Of a stretch of 64,000 nt of DNA, positions 25,609-36,100 are shown piece by piece (the first letter of the stretch is position 1; every line of letters begins with the position of its first letter). The position numbers were made by a program, and so were the translations under genes. Source of the stretch: a bacterium (lineage in GTDB: Bacteria > Cyanobacteriota > Vampirovibrionia > Gastranaerophilales > Gastranaerophilaceae); contig JAFQOI010000047.1 in the NCBI GenBank assembly GCA_017403285.1, positions 1-64,000 of the forward strand, in the 5' to 3' direction. The notes under the pieces were generated by a model. It was not told the origin of the DNA. It did no database searches and was given only the letters and a program-made list of their open reading frames with translations.

Positions 25609-26971
25609 CACTATTTTGAAGTTCAAGAAGTTTTTCTTCCTTGTCTGTTTCAAAATATATTCTTAAAAGCGGTTCTGTGCCGCTTTTTCTTATTAAAATA
25701 GAACTTCCCTCATTAAGATATAATTTTAATCCATCAATAGAGTTTGTTTTCTCAATAGAATACGAGCCAATATTTTTATACGTGCTAAATTTTTTAATTA
25801 TTTTATCTTGTTCTTCTTTTGAAGCAAGTTTTAAATCAACACGATTATTTATAAAATTACGATTTACAGTCTTTTTTAAATCTTCTTGCAAAACAAATAA
25901 AGGACGCTTAAAATCTGCCATTGCCTCCATTATCAATAGATTTGCAATAATTCCATCTTTTTCTGGAATATGACCTTTTATACTTAATCCACCAGACTCT
26001 TCACCAGCAATGATGATATCATCTTTCCTCATAATAGAACCAAGCCATTTAAAACCAACTGCGGTTTCAACAACATCAATATTTTCTAATTTAGCAACTA
26101 AATCTAACATTGAACTAGCGCCAACTGTTTTAGCAAGTTTCCCTGATAATTTTTTATTTTGAATAAGATGCTTTAGTAAAATTGCAATAATTTCATTTGC
26201 ACTTACAAATTCCCCTTTTTCATTAAAACATCCAAATCTATCACCATCACCATCATTACTTAAACCAATTAAGCCTGTTTTTTGACACTCAGCTTTCAAT
26301 GTTGGCAAATATTTTTCTTTAGGATCAGGCATAAAACCACCAAAAGTAATATCTCGTTCCATATTAAAACACTCATTTTCAATGCAATATGAATTAAGAA
26401 TTTTTTCAAACAATTTTGCTGCAGCGCCATGGTGTCCATCATAATTTATTTTTATGCCTGCAGTCTTTATTTTTTCAAAATTTATAATTGTCTTAATGTG
26501 CTCAACATAATCTTCATCAAAAGAAACTTTTTTATATTCCTTTCTCCCTTCAGAAGTAATAAATTTATTTTCTAGTTCAGCAACTATTTTTTTTATCATT
26601 TCATCTTCAGCAGGACCGCCATATTCTGGAATAAATTTTATACCAAGATATTCAGGAGGATTATGTGAAGCAGTAAGCATTATTGCATAAGCATTTCTTT
26701 TCAATGCTGCATATGCCAAAACGGGTGTTGCCGTTATTTTGTCTGCGACTTCAACGTCAAAACCAAATCTTGCTAACTTTTCTGCGATATAAAATGCAAA
26801 CTCATCCGCTTTATTTCTTGGATCATAACCAATAATTATTTTTTTATCGTATTTTGATTCATTATGCACATATATTGCAATTGCATTAATAACTTTATCT
26901 GTATTCTCAAAAGTAAAATCATCCCCTAAAATAGCACGCCAGCCATCTGTTCCAAAGTTTATTTTTGACAT
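25592..26971 (-). CDS. Phosphoglucomutase/phosphomannomutase family protein
   Basis: The 459-residue enzyme interconverts hexose 1- and 6-phosphates. The four functional loops are visible: the active-site serine in TASHNPPEYLG (about 96), the metal loop DGDGDR (about 235), the sugar loop GEESGG (about 318) and the phosphate loop RKSGTEPLLRIY (about 428). The frame also allows a TTG one codon earlier, but the ATG at 26971 has AAGGA upstream. Glucose or mannose preference cannot be read. Confidence 0.88.
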   Translation of the reverse strand: MSKINFGTDGWRAILGDDFTFENTDKVINAIAIYVHNESKYDKKIIIGYDPRNKADEFAFYIAEKLARFGFDVEVADKITATPVLAYAALKRNAYAIMLTASHNPPEYLGIKFIPEYGGPAEDEMIKKIVAELENKFITSEGRKEYKKVSFDEDYVEHIKTIINFEKIKTAGIKINYDGHHGAAAKLFEKILNSYCIENECFNMERDITFGGFMPDPKEKYLPTLKAECQKTGLIGLSNDGDGDRFGCFNEKGEFVSANEIIAILLKHLIQNKKLSGKLAKTVGASSMLDLVAKLENIDVVETAVGFKWLGSIMRKDDIIIAGEESGGLSIKGHIPEKDGIIANLLIMEAMADFKRPLFVLQEDLKKTVNRNFINNRVDLKLASKEEQDKIIKKFSTYKNIGSYSIEKTNSIDGLKLYLNEGSSILIRKSGTEPLLRIYFETDKEEKLLELQNSVKELC

Positions 26972-27034
26972 CAACTAATCCTTTTTTATTTTTTTGTGTA
27001 CAATAATTTTATATAAGAAGTAAAGGTTTAGCAA

Positions 27035-27889
27035 ATGTCTAACAATTATTTGGAAAATATATATTACTTGGGTCCAAATGGCTCAAATGCCCATAATGCT
27101 ATGCTTAAATTCTTAGAATTATCAAAAATAAATGTTGAAAATAAAACTGCTAAAAAAAGTATTAAATCTGCTCTAGAGGTTTTAGAAAATAATACATCTT
27201 CAATTTGTGTCTTACCCATAGAAAATTCAATAGAAGGCATCGTAAGAGAAACTATTGGGAATTTTTTAAATTTGAACGATGAGAAAATCCAAATTCAAGG
27301 CGAAATAACATTGCCAATAAAACACATGCTGCTTTCATCAACACAAAACAAATCAACAATAAGGAAAATATATTCCCATCCCCAAGCGCTAGCTCAATGT
27401 AGCAAATATTTATATGAAAAATTTCCAGATGCAGAATTGAAAGAGGTTTCATCAACAAGTTATGCTGCACAAAAAGTTTCTCAAGAAAATGATGAAACCA
27501 TTGCAGCAATTGCAAACGAAACTTGTGCAGAATTATTTAATTTAAATATTTTAGAAACAGATATTAATGATGAACCAGACAATAAAACTCGTTTTTATAT
27601 TTTAGGTAGAAATATTGAAAACAATGAAAATACTGGGAAAACGGCAATAATACTTTCAACAAAAAACCATCCCGGAGCCCTTTGTAGTGTTCTACAAATA
27701 TTATCAAATCATAATATTAACTTAACATACCTAGATTCTAGACCATCAAAAAAGAAACTAGGAGAATATTTATTTTTTATGGAATTAGATGGATTAAAAA
27801 AAGAAAAAAGAGTTCAAGAAGCACTTGATGAATTAATGACACATGTTGATTTCATTAGGATTTTGGGTTCATTTAAAATATACAACTAA
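27035..27889 (+). CDS. pheA: Prephenate dehydratase
   Basis: PheA converts prephenate to phenylpyruvate for phenylalanine synthesis. The 284-residue protein is the stand-alone form, a dehydratase domain (about 5-190) plus a C-terminal ACT domain (about 205-280). Landmarks are YLGPNGSNAH, LPIENSIEGIV, the catalytic NKTRFYIL, and in ACT LDSRPSKKKLGEY, the phenylalanine-binding ESRP-type motif. Feedback inhibition is therefore expected. AAAGGT lies before the ATG. It is followed immediately by a terminator. Confidence 0.93.
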   Translation: MSNNYLENIYYLGPNGSNAHNAMLKFLELSKINVENKTAKKSIKSALEVLENNTSSICVLPIENSIEGIVRETIGNFLNLNDEKIQIQGEITLPIKHMLLSSTQNKSTIRKIYSHPQALAQCSKYLYEKFPDAELKEVSSTSYAAQKVSQENDETIAAIANETCAELFNLNILETDINDEPDNKTRFYILGRNIENNENTGKTAIILSTKNHPGALCSVLQILSNHNINLTYLDSRPSKKKLGEYLFFMELDGLKKEKRVQEALDELMTHVDFIRILGSFKIYN

Positions 27890-27925
27890 AAAGAGAGGAA
27901 CCTAAAAAGTTCCTCTCTTTTTTAA
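27890..27925. terminator. Bidirectional terminator after pheA
   Basis: A 12-bp stem (27890-27901 with 27909-27920) and a 7-nt loop, with T-run on the plus strand and an A-run that gives a T-run on the minus strand. It serves pheA and the convergent small gene. Confidence 0.9.
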
Positions 27926-27935
27926 GCAAATTTAA

Positions 27936-28388
27936 TTATAGAAATTTTTCTGGATTAATTCTTGCTTCAACTTTGTCAGCAAGTGTGCTAACAAAATTCA
28001 TCACTCTTCCAGGAATTGCTTTAATTTTTGCAACTAAGCCAGAATCTTTTATTTTTGCAAAATTTTCTTTAACATTAGCAACAAGAGAAGAATCTTTAAC
28101 TTTAGCAATACCTTCTTTAGCTTTTCCCATTAATTTTGAATTTTGTACTTTTTCTGCTTGAGCTTTTACAAAATCTTGAACTTTGCTAAATTTACGACCC
28201 AATGATTCCATAAACTTAAAGCCTGCTAATTTTTCTTTAACTGCGTTTTTTAAGGCACTTAATTTACCTGTTTTAGAAAGATAAACTACAGTTCCAGCAA
28301 CTGCTGCAGTAGTGACAACTGCCTTTGCAACTTTTCTTGCTGAACTTGGTCTTTCTGTTCCTGCTGGATTTACTGGATGCACGTACAT
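27936..28388 (-). CDS. Small basic alanine/lysine-rich protein (A)
   Basis: A 150-residue protein, unrecognised. A short polar N-terminus (MYVHPVNPAGTERPSS) leads to one hydrophobic stretch (about 22-40, AVVTTAAVAGTVVYL). A long amphipathic helical tail follows with degenerate repeats of the form KAKEGIAKVKDSSLVANVKENFAKIKDSGL-like units (given here only in outline; about 85-125). AGGAG precedes the ATG. Gene layout and hydrophobic stretch resemble the neighbouring gene at 28649, so the two are probably distant paralogs. Confidence 0.55.
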   Translation of the reverse strand: MYVHPVNPAGTERPSSARKVAKAVVTTAAVAGTVVYLSKTGKLSALKNAVKEKLAGFKFMESLGRKFSKVQDFVKAQAEKVQNSKLMGKAKEGIAKVKDSSLVANVKENFAKIKDSGLVAKIKAIPGRVMNFVSTLADKVEARINPEKFL

Positions 28389-28585
28389 TTTATATTCACT
28401 CCTAAATTACTATTCACCTAATCTCGTAAAATCTATAAATGATAAAAGTTGCTATCTACCCACTGTCATGTTACATAAACTTTACAATTATATTCTAATA
28501 CAAATAATAATTAATTTGTACCCTTTTATGGCTATTGTTACAAAATAAAAATTTCAAAAATTAGATATTGAAAAAGAAATACATT

Positions 28586-28620
28586 ACAAAAAAAAGAAAC
28601 CAACTATGGTTTCTTTTTTT
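28586..28620. terminator. Terminator between the two small minus-strand genes
   Basis: AAAGAAACCA (28593-28602) pairs with TGGTTTCTTT (28607-28616) around ACTA. The long A-run before it gives a T-run on the minus strand, ending the transcript of the gene at 28649-29056. The T-run on the plus strand would also stop plus-strand reading. Confidence 0.85.
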
Positions 28621-28648
28621 GAGGTAATTAAATTAAAATTTAATTAGA

Positions 28649-29056
28649 TTATGCAACAACTTCTGCCGCTTCTTCAGCGAGATTATTTGCAGAACCTGAA
28701 ATTTTTGCCCAGAGTGATTTACCAAGGCCTATCGCTTTTCCTGCATATTCTTTTACAGTATTACCTACTGTATCAAGCAAGCCTGCGCCTTTTCTTAAAA
28801 TTGATCCTTCTTTTGTCATATTAACCAATTTTTGTGTCAATCCAAATTTAGAAGATAAACCAAGTGCTGTTGCTACAACTGCTGCTGTTACAAGAACACC
28901 TTTAATAAATTTACCTACACCACCTTTTTTCCCAGAAATTGGAGAAGATGCATTTGGATCTGCTTTTACACTGAATGTTTGGGGCTGTCTTATTCTATCA
29001 GCAAAACTTGATTGTGATGCTGCTGCTGTACTACGAAAACTTACTGGTGCTATCAT
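28649..29056 (-). CDS. Small alanine/glycine-rich protein (B) with SFRS tag
   Basis: A 135-residue protein, unrecognised. The N-terminus MIAPVSFRSTAAA carries a short SFR(S) motif also seen at the start of two unrelated proteins here (at 57641 and 63656). A polar linker, a basic patch (GKKGGVGKF) and one hydrophobic stretch (about 51-70) follow, then amphipathic helices rich in A, G, K and E. AAGGAGG lies before the ATG. Its terminator is at 28586-28620. Confidence 0.55.
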   Translation of the reverse strand: MIAPVSFRSTAAASQSSFADRIRQPQTFSVKADPNASSPISGKKGGVGKFIKGVLVTAAVVATALGLSSKFGLTQKLVNMTKEGSILRKGAGLLDTVGNTVKEYAGKAIGLGKSLWAKISGSANNLAEEAAEVVA

Positions 29057-29225
29057 ATAATTACCTCCTTATACTTTTTGGTATTTTCATAAAACATATG
29101 ATTTTTTTAAATTGATATTTTAAACTTGCAACTTAATATATTGTTACAATTTATCTTAATTCTTGGAATATTTTTTTTTGAATTGCCATCTAGATAAATA
29201 GAGGACTTTTATATTGGAGAGAGAT

Positions 29226-32200
29226 ATGGCAATGAGAAACATTATAGAACTTGAAATAGATGAAAAAGCAAGAAGTTACGCGAAAATTTATTCATCTTTA
29301 ATCACAAATGAATTTCAAAGAAAAAGAGCCTATGCTTCTATTACAGCCTTATACGCTCTTTCTAATTTAATTTCAAAAACTAAAAACACAGTCCAAAAGG
29401 CAATGACTATATTTAGGAATCCTGCAATTAACGAAAAGTATGAGGTTTCTGATATTTATATTAACGATTGGCACATTGATGTTCGTGTAATGACTGATGG
29501 CGATGCATTTATGGTTCCAAGAATACATGAAGAATTTTCAATTGAACCTGATTTTTATGCCGTTGTAAAAGTAGATTCATCTCTTCAAAATGCTGAATTA
29601 TTAGGTTTCGCAAGCCCAAAAAGAATGACAAAAAACCCTTTGGATTATCATTATTTTAGTGTTGATAATTCTTTTCTCATTGGCTATGACGAATTTATTG
29701 AAATTATACAAGACAAAAAACCTTTAAAATTAAGTAAAGATGACCACCAATTCTTCCTTGAAAATTATTTAAGTTTAATTGATAAGGAAATTGACGAAGT
29801 TTCATTAAAAAGAATTTTGAAACATTTATTCCTATGTCCTGAATGTAGAGCAGAATTTTGTTGCTTCACTGGTTTTGAAATGGTCAATTGCAATTTGGGG
29901 AAATACCCAGAACTATTAGAAGACCAAACTTTAGATATTATTGGAGCACAAGCCGTTGAAGATGAAGAATATCAAGGTAAAGAAGAAACAATTTACTTCG
30001 ATAAGAATGAAGAAATTTTAGACACTCAAGAAGAAGAAGAGGAAGAAGAAGACAATTCTACGGAAGAAGAAGAAAAAGAAGAAGAAACACAAGAAGAAGA
30101 GCCACAGCAAGAAGAAGAACAAATAATTACCACAGAAGAAACGACTGTAGATACAGTGGTTGAGGAGGAAATAGAAACTCAACATAAAGAAGAAAGTGTT
30201 TCAGATATTCTTGATGAATTATTTAATATAAGTGATGATGATGATGAACCAGAATTCAATATAATTCCTGAAGATATAATTGTTCCGGATGATATAGAAG
30301 AAGCTGATCTTTCTGAGATAAGTAACGAACTTGAAATAATTGATGATGAAGAAGAAAATAGCGAACAAAAAGAAACATCATTAGAAGACGAAGAAATTGA
30401 AATTTTCGAAGATATAGAAGATGAAGATCTTTCTGACATCAGTGATGAACTTGAGTTAATTGAAGATGATGAAATAGAAAATGATGAGCAAGAAACTGAT
30501 TCGGTTGCAGAAAGTGAAAATATTGAAAACATCGAAGATGAAGAAGAACATTCTGTAACTGATGATGAGATGACGGATCTTGTCGAACCAAATAGCGAAC
30601 TTTCCATAATTGAAGATGAAATGACAGACCTTGCTGAGCCAGATAGCGAACTTTCCGTAATTGAAGATGAAATGACAGACCTTGCTGAGCCAGATAGCGA
30701 ACTTTCCATAATTGAAGATGAAATGACAGACCTTGCTGATTCAAACGGAGAAATTGCATTAATTGAAGATGAGTCTGTGGAAATTAATGATAGTGAGGAA
30801 GAAATTTCTTTAATTGAAAATACTGATGACAATCTTCTTGAAGAAAACGAAGAATTAGCATTGCTCGAAGAAGACGTTGATGTTGAATTAGAGTCAATTG
30901 ATGAAGTTGAAATTCTTGAAGAAACGCCAAAAGAAACAATTGATAAAGTAATTGTTGATTATGACGAAAGCGGCGAACCAATATATTCATATATAACAAA
31001 CGTAAATACAGAAAACAATATTGAAGAAATTGAAGAAGTTGAACTTGATGATATAAATCAAATCGACACTATAGAAGAAGAAAACGAAGAAATTTTAGAA
31101 TATGAAGAAAAATCCAGAACTGATGAAGAATATTCTATAGAAGATGAAATTTCTAACGATGAAAACAAAAATGAATATGATTTAGAAGATGAAGATGAAG
31201 TTGAAACCATCGAAGAAGAATTTATCCAAGATGGCAATGAAGAAGAATTAATAGATGAAGAATATGAAGACAATGAAGAATATGTGGATGAATTTGATGA
31301 ATATTCAGTAGAAGATAACGAAGAAACTAATGAAGAATATTCTATAGAAGATGAATTTTCTGATGATGAAAACGACAGAATAAGTGCCCAATCAGTCTTA
31401 AACCAATATAATCCTGAAGACGATGAAACAGAAGACGAACAAGATTATAGTGACGAAACTTCGGAAGGAAATTCTGAGGAAGAAGAATACACTGACACCG
31501 AAGATGATGAAGAATATTCAGATGAAGATGATGATGAAGAATATTCAGATGAAGATGATGATGAAGAATATTCAGATGAAGATGATGATGAAGAATATTC
31601 AATAGATGAAATACCAGAAACTGTACAAAAGGGTTCATCTAAAAAAACACTTATCTCAATAAGTATAGCATTTGTCGTCATTGCATTTATCGCAACAGCA
31701 ATTACGATAATGATAAATAGAGCGATTAATGATGAAAATAAAGCACCTGCTCCGCAAAGACAAACACAAGAACAACTTGCTAATAAAGCTACATCAGATG
31801 AGTTATTCCAAAGCGTTGATGATAATGATGTCTTTGCACAACTTGGTTATACACAACCAGAAACAGAAGAAAACGCGCCTCAAACTACTGATGTAACACA
31901 AGAAAGTGAAGTCCCAAGTGCGCCTCCAATAGTAGATGAACAACCACCGGTAGCAGTTGAACCACCTGTAGCAAGCGAAACTCCTGTTGTTCCAGAAAAT
32001 CCTATTACAACTGAAACCAACACTACAAAACCGCTTACAGAAAAAGATTTATTAACAAAAGGACCAACTAACGACCTTAATAAAGTAATGGCGGATGCAT
32101 TTTCTGATCAAGGACAACTAGTAACATCTATCAAGGGGCTCAATTGGATGTGCTCACCAAGTTTATTCAGTGACCCAGAATTTAAGGCATATTTACAAAA

Positions 32201-32471
32201 TCTTGATAAATCACTAAAAGTGAATGTAAATTCTAACCTATTAAATTCAACAACAACACCGACAAACAACTCTATAACTTATAAAATGGCAATCGACAAT
32301 CAAGGAAACTTGTTAAAGATACAAGCTGCAAGTTCTACTGGTTCTGAAGAACTGGATAGCATTGTGTTACAAAGTATTAAAGAAACTTTAGTATTGCAAA
32401 AAACCCAAATAATAAGTAATAGTCAACAAAAAGCGGATAAATATTTATTACAAGTAGTAATAAAATTCTAA
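29226..32471 (+). CDS. Large membrane protein: conserved N-domain, acidic repeat linker, TM, TonB-like C-terminus
   Basis: A 1081-residue protein. The N-terminal domain (about 1-240; WHIDVRVMTDGDAFMVPR, and a Cys cluster LFLCPECRAEFCC) resembles cyanobacterial DUF1822-type proteins, with low confidence. A linker of about 560 residues rich in Asp and Glu follows, with two sets of tandem repeats (30567-30770, 31506-31601). One membrane span lies at about 806-830. A Pro/Glu/Gln-rich stalk then leads to a C-terminal domain (about 960-1081; ITYKMAIDNQGNLLKIQ, SSTGSEELDSIVLQSIK) like the TonB C-terminus. The ATG follows GGAGAG; a TTG at 29214 is the alternative. It heads a three-gene run. Confidence 0.7.
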   Translation: MAMRNIIELEIDEKARSYAKIYSSLITNEFQRKRAYASITALYALSNLISKTKNTVQKAMTIFRNPAINEKYEVSDIYINDWHIDVRVMTDGDAFMVPRIHEEFSIEPDFYAVVKVDSSLQNAELLGFASPKRMTKNPLDYHYFSVDNSFLIGYDEFIEIIQDKKPLKLSKDDHQFFLENYLSLIDKEIDEVSLKRILKHLFLCPECRAEFCCFTGFEMVNCNLGKYPELLEDQTLDIIGAQAVEDEEYQGKEETIYFDKNEEILDTQEEEEEEEDNSTEEEEKEEETQEEEPQQEEEQIITTEETTVDTVVEEEIETQHKEESVSDILDELFNISDDDDEPEFNIIPEDIIVPDDIEEADLSEISNELEIIDDEEENSEQKETSLEDEEIEIFEDIEDEDLSDISDELELIEDDEIENDEQETDSVAESENIENIEDEEEHSVTDDEMTDLVEPNSELSIIEDEMTDLAEPDSELSVIEDEMTDLAEPDSELSIIEDEMTDLADSNGEIALIEDESVEINDSEEEISLIENTDDNLLEENEELALLEEDVDVELESIDEVEILEETPKETIDKVIVDYDESGEPIYSYITNVNTENNIEEIEEVELDDINQIDTIEEENEEILEYEEKSRTDEEYSIEDEISNDENKNEYDLEDEDEVETIEEEFIQDGNEEELIDEEYEDNEEYVDEFDEYSVEDNEETNEEYSIEDEFSDDENDRISAQSVLNQYNPEDDETEDEQDYSDETSEGNSEEEEYTDTEDDEEYSDEDDDEEYSDEDDDEEYSDEDDDEEYSIDEIPETVQKGSSKKTLISISIAFVVIAFIATAITIMINRAINDENKAPAPQRQTQEQLANKATSDELFQSVDDNDVFAQLGYTQPETEENAPQTTDVTQESEVPSAPPIVDEQPPVAVEPPVASETPVVPENPITTETNTTKPLTEKDLLTKGPTNDLNKVMADAFSDQGQLVTSIKGLNWMCSPSLFSDPEFKAYLQNLDKSLKVNVNSNLLNSTTTPTNNSITYKMAIDNQGNLLKIQAASSTGSEELDSIVLQSIKETLVLQKTQIISNSQQKADKYLLQVVIKF
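30567..30770 (+). repeat. Four tandem 51-bp coding repeats
   Basis: Units start at 30567, 30618, 30669 and 30720. Each codes 17 residues of the form EMTDLAEPDSELSVIED. The two middle units are nearly identical at DNA level; the outer ones have diverged. The unit is a multiple of three, so copy-number change would keep the frame. Confidence 0.9.
31506..31601 (+). repeat. Tandem 27-bp coding repeats
   Basis: Three full copies and a partial fourth of a 27-bp unit coding DEEYSDEDD, starting at 31506, 31533, 31560 and 31587. The full copies are identical, suggesting recent slippage expansion. They lie about 40 residues before the membrane span. Confidence 0.9.
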
Positions 32472-32519
32472 TTTGTGATATTATATTGTATGGGTATGCG
32501 AGATTAGAGAAATATACTT

Positions 32520-33101
32520 GTGCTTTTAGTTGAAGAACAGAGGGCTTTAATAGAAAAAATAGTCAAGGCGGACAAAAATTATTCCGGCAATGAAGATTTG
32601 CTTGAAGATTTTTGCAGTGAAGCATTTCAAAAATCTTACATGATATTTAATTCATCATCAAATATTAATAAGATAGAAAGTTATGTTGCAAAAGTTGTTC
32701 ACACTTCAATTATTGGGGTACTCAAAAATTCAGGCAGAGTAAGACGTTCTAGTGAACGCTATGTGCCAACAAAAGAAGTTGTCGTGCCAGATTTTTCTCC
32801 TAAAACAGTTTCAAAGATAGTTGGGCGCGAATTCGTTCTTGATTTTCCAGATCCAAAAGAGAGCGTTGAAGAGGTTTTAATCACTAAAGATTGCCTTCAA
32901 AGAATTTCTGATGCTGTTTGTGTAATTCACAAAGAAGTTCCAGGTCAAATGTTTCTTGATATTTTCCATAAAAGATATGTTCAAGGACTTAAACAATCAG
33001 AGATTGCTGAAGCTTTAGAATTATCTCAATCAGAAGTAAGCAAAAGGCTTATGCACCTTTCAAAATTAATAAGTAACTTTCTCGAAAATGGTCAAAGTTA
33101 G
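32520..33101 (+). CDS. Sigma-70-like (ECF-type) transcription factor
   Basis: The 193-residue protein starts at a GTG with only a weak ribosome site. The first half has sigma region 2-like features (LLEDFCSEAFQKSYMIF, then NKIESYVAKVVHTSIIGVLK). The C-terminal end carries a region 4-type helix-turn-helix (FHKRYVQGLKQSEIAEALEL then SQSEVSKRLMHLSKLI). It is probably an RNA polymerase sigma factor of ECF type. It lies between the large acidic membrane protein and a zinc-ribbon ATPase, with gaps of 48 and 8 nt, so membrane-derived control by a neighbour is plausible but not shown. Confidence 0.75.
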   Translation: MLLVEEQRALIEKIVKADKNYSGNEDLLEDFCSEAFQKSYMIFNSSSNINKIESYVAKVVHTSIIGVLKNSGRVRRSSERYVPTKEVVVPDFSPKTVSKIVGREFVLDFPDPKESVEEVLITKDCLQRISDAVCVIHKEVPGQMFLDIFHKRYVQGLKQSEIAEALELSQSEVSKRLMHLSKLISNFLENGQS

Positions 33102-33109
33102 GATTTGCA

Positions 33110-36100
33110 ATGAAATGTCGTAAATGCGGAACATCATTACCTGACAATTCAATCAGATGCGCTAATTGTGGCATAAAGGTTAATATGATATGCCCAGAGT
33201 GTAATAAAATTACGCCATTTGGAGAAACTCATTGTGTAAACTGTGGTTTTGAATTAATTAAATTTTGCCCTGTTTGCAATAGTGCAAACGTTCATACGGC
33301 ATCAGAATGCAGAAAATGCAATACTTCTTTTCCCAAAAATACAGAACAAAAAATTGTTGAATCACGAGAAAACACAATCACGCAAACAATTGAACAAGAA
33401 GAACTATATACAGAAGAAGAAGCAGAAATTGTTGAACCCATTTGTGCATCTTCACAACCACAAAACATTGATATTGAAGAAAATTATTCAGATGTGGAAG
33501 TTGAAGAAGAAATTGAACTTTCTGAAGATGATATGGAATTAGAAGACGATGATTTTCAAGATATAGAAGATGACGAAAATCAAGAATTGATTCAAGTAGA
33601 AGAAGAATTAGAAGAAAATACAGAAGAAATCAAAAATAATGTTGCTGATTTTCAAGAAGATACCCAAATAGATGAGGAAGAAATCAGCGATGAAGCAGAA
33701 GTTAAAGCAGTTGAAGAAGAAAGCATTGAAGAAGAACCATCATCTCAATATATAATTCAATACGCTGCCGTTACAAAAACAATTAGGACTATTAAAAAAT
33801 CTATCGATAAACATATCATTGCCATAAATGGAGCAGAAGGCGCAGGCAAAACCGCCGTAATCAATCAAGTTCGCAATATGTTGGTTAATGATGGTTATTT
33901 ATGTTTATGCGGAAGTTGTACTCCTTTATCACAAATTACAAGTTTTGGATTTTTCCAAGATGCCTTGTTAAGAATGATTGGATTACCACCATACATAAAT
34001 AGTACAGAAGCATTTTTGCGTGATTTCAAAAAAAGCGAATTAAACAATATTTTTAATTTCTTGCAACCCCACGAATTATCGTTGTTTATAAATATGCTAT
34101 ACCCAGCACAAAAAGATAACTTTGAGAACATTCTTGAAAACAAACAACTAATGTTTTCTATCATCGAAAAAGTTATAAAAACATTCCTTACAAATTCCAA
34201 TATAGCAATAATAATTGATAATTTTGATTTATTAGATGGTGCTTCATATGATTTTATTTCATATATGGCAAACAAAAATTTCTTCAATAACAGATTAAAA
34301 CTACTTGTTGCATACCAAGAAGCAAAACCAATTCAACATTATTTTGATTCATCAATAAAAGATGATAGCATCTTTACAACAATAAATATTGAAAAACTTG
34401 AATCACAAGAATTAATTGACACTATAAATACTTCTATAGGGTTAAATCTTACTGAGATTATTCCTGCAGAATATTTGGAAGAAATCATTGAACGTGCTGA
34501 TGGAAACGCAATAAAACTTGAACAAAATATCGCATACCTATTTGATTTGAACTATATACAAGTAAATAACGAAGAAATTATTATTAATGAAGAGAATAAA
34601 CCAGAAAAAGAACCTCAATCTTTTGATGAATTAATAAAATTCAGACTGAATACGCTTCCTGCGGAGGTTAAAAATGTACTTTATTTGGCTTCAATTATGG
34701 GTTATCGTTTTGCAACAAATATTTTATGCAATGCCGCACCAATGCAAGGTAAAAAAGCATTAAATATTCTTGATTTATTAAGACAAGAATTATTCGTTGT
34801 TGCAGTTGATGACTTTACTTGTGAATTCAAAAATCTAACAATCTGGAAGTACATATATAAAGAAGCGAAATTAGATCCCCTATTTAAAGACAACTCTGAA
34901 AGATTATATTCAATATTAAAATCACGAGTTCTATCAAGTAATATACAAAAACTTATTTCTTGTGCTGAAGCTCTTAGCAAGGAAGAAGAATTCGTCATAT
35001 GGCAAGATACCGCAAACATAACTGCAAAACTTGGTGATACAAACCTATACGTTATTGCGCAAAAACAATGCTTAAAAATTCTTGAGGAAAATAATCTTCC
35101 AAATGCAGATAATGTAAGAGAAATAATATACGAACAAATAGGTAAATTATTAAGCACAAAATCTCCAAATGAAGCAGTAAGTTATCTTGCAAATGTACTT
35201 GATGCAAAAATAAAAGCGGGTGAGATTAACAAAATCATAGATATTTCTGGTTATTTTATAAACAGTTGTTACCTCACAGGAAATTATTTTGGAGTTAAAG
35301 AAGCAGTTGATGCTATTCTCTCGAATCTTGATACAATCGGCGCTAAAATTTCTAACATTGATTTAGTTCTCATCAAGACAAGAAAACTAAATGCGCTTTT
35401 AAATATAGGAAATACTGAAGAAGTAATTAATCTTATAAAAGATGAGATTCTTGATGAGCTAAATCAGGAAATGACAGAAAAACATATTGATACAAGTTAT
35501 AAAAACATACTAACAGAAGCGTGGCTTTTATCAAATATAACTCTCGCAAAAGCATATTTAATGCAAGGTAGACAAGATGCATTATCAATTATTAATTCTA
35601 TCAAAGAATTTATTGGTAATAGTAAAAATCAATATGAATACTATGCTACTCAAATTGATATAATAGAAGCATTTGCGCATACAATACAGGGGGAAATTAG
35701 TTTATCAAATGAAATTTTGAATGCTATTGTTGAACGCCATAGCGAAAAACCAATGGATAAAAAATTATTATGCGAACTAAATCTTGTAAGTATAATAAAT
35801 AGAGTGTTTAACAATCAAACTCAAAATTTAAAAGATGACTTATTTGAACTTGCTGCATTTGCAAATAATATAAACGAACACTTTATAAAAAATATAGTCA
35901 AATTAATCTTAGGATACGTTATAAAAGAAGATGGCGATGCTATAAAAGCATTAAGCATTTATAATGAACAAATCACATATTTTGCAAAAGAAAAAGTTGC
36001 AATTGGGGCATTGCTTTCTTGGGCATTAATTGTTAAAGCTAGTATTGATAATAATGATATTGATATGGCTCTAAATACAGCTATAAAAGCATTTGAAATT

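Noticed and set aside
30567-30770. Spaced repeats resembling a small CRISPR array
   Set aside because: The units are contiguous 51-mers with no spacers, are in frame inside a long gene and code acidic residues.
30179-30832. 217-residue Ser-rich minus-strand open frame
   Set aside because: It is the antisense of the Asp/Glu-rich repeat region: GAA/GAT codons read backwards give Ser/Phe. The same holds for the neighbouring His/Leu-rich frames at 30439-31638.
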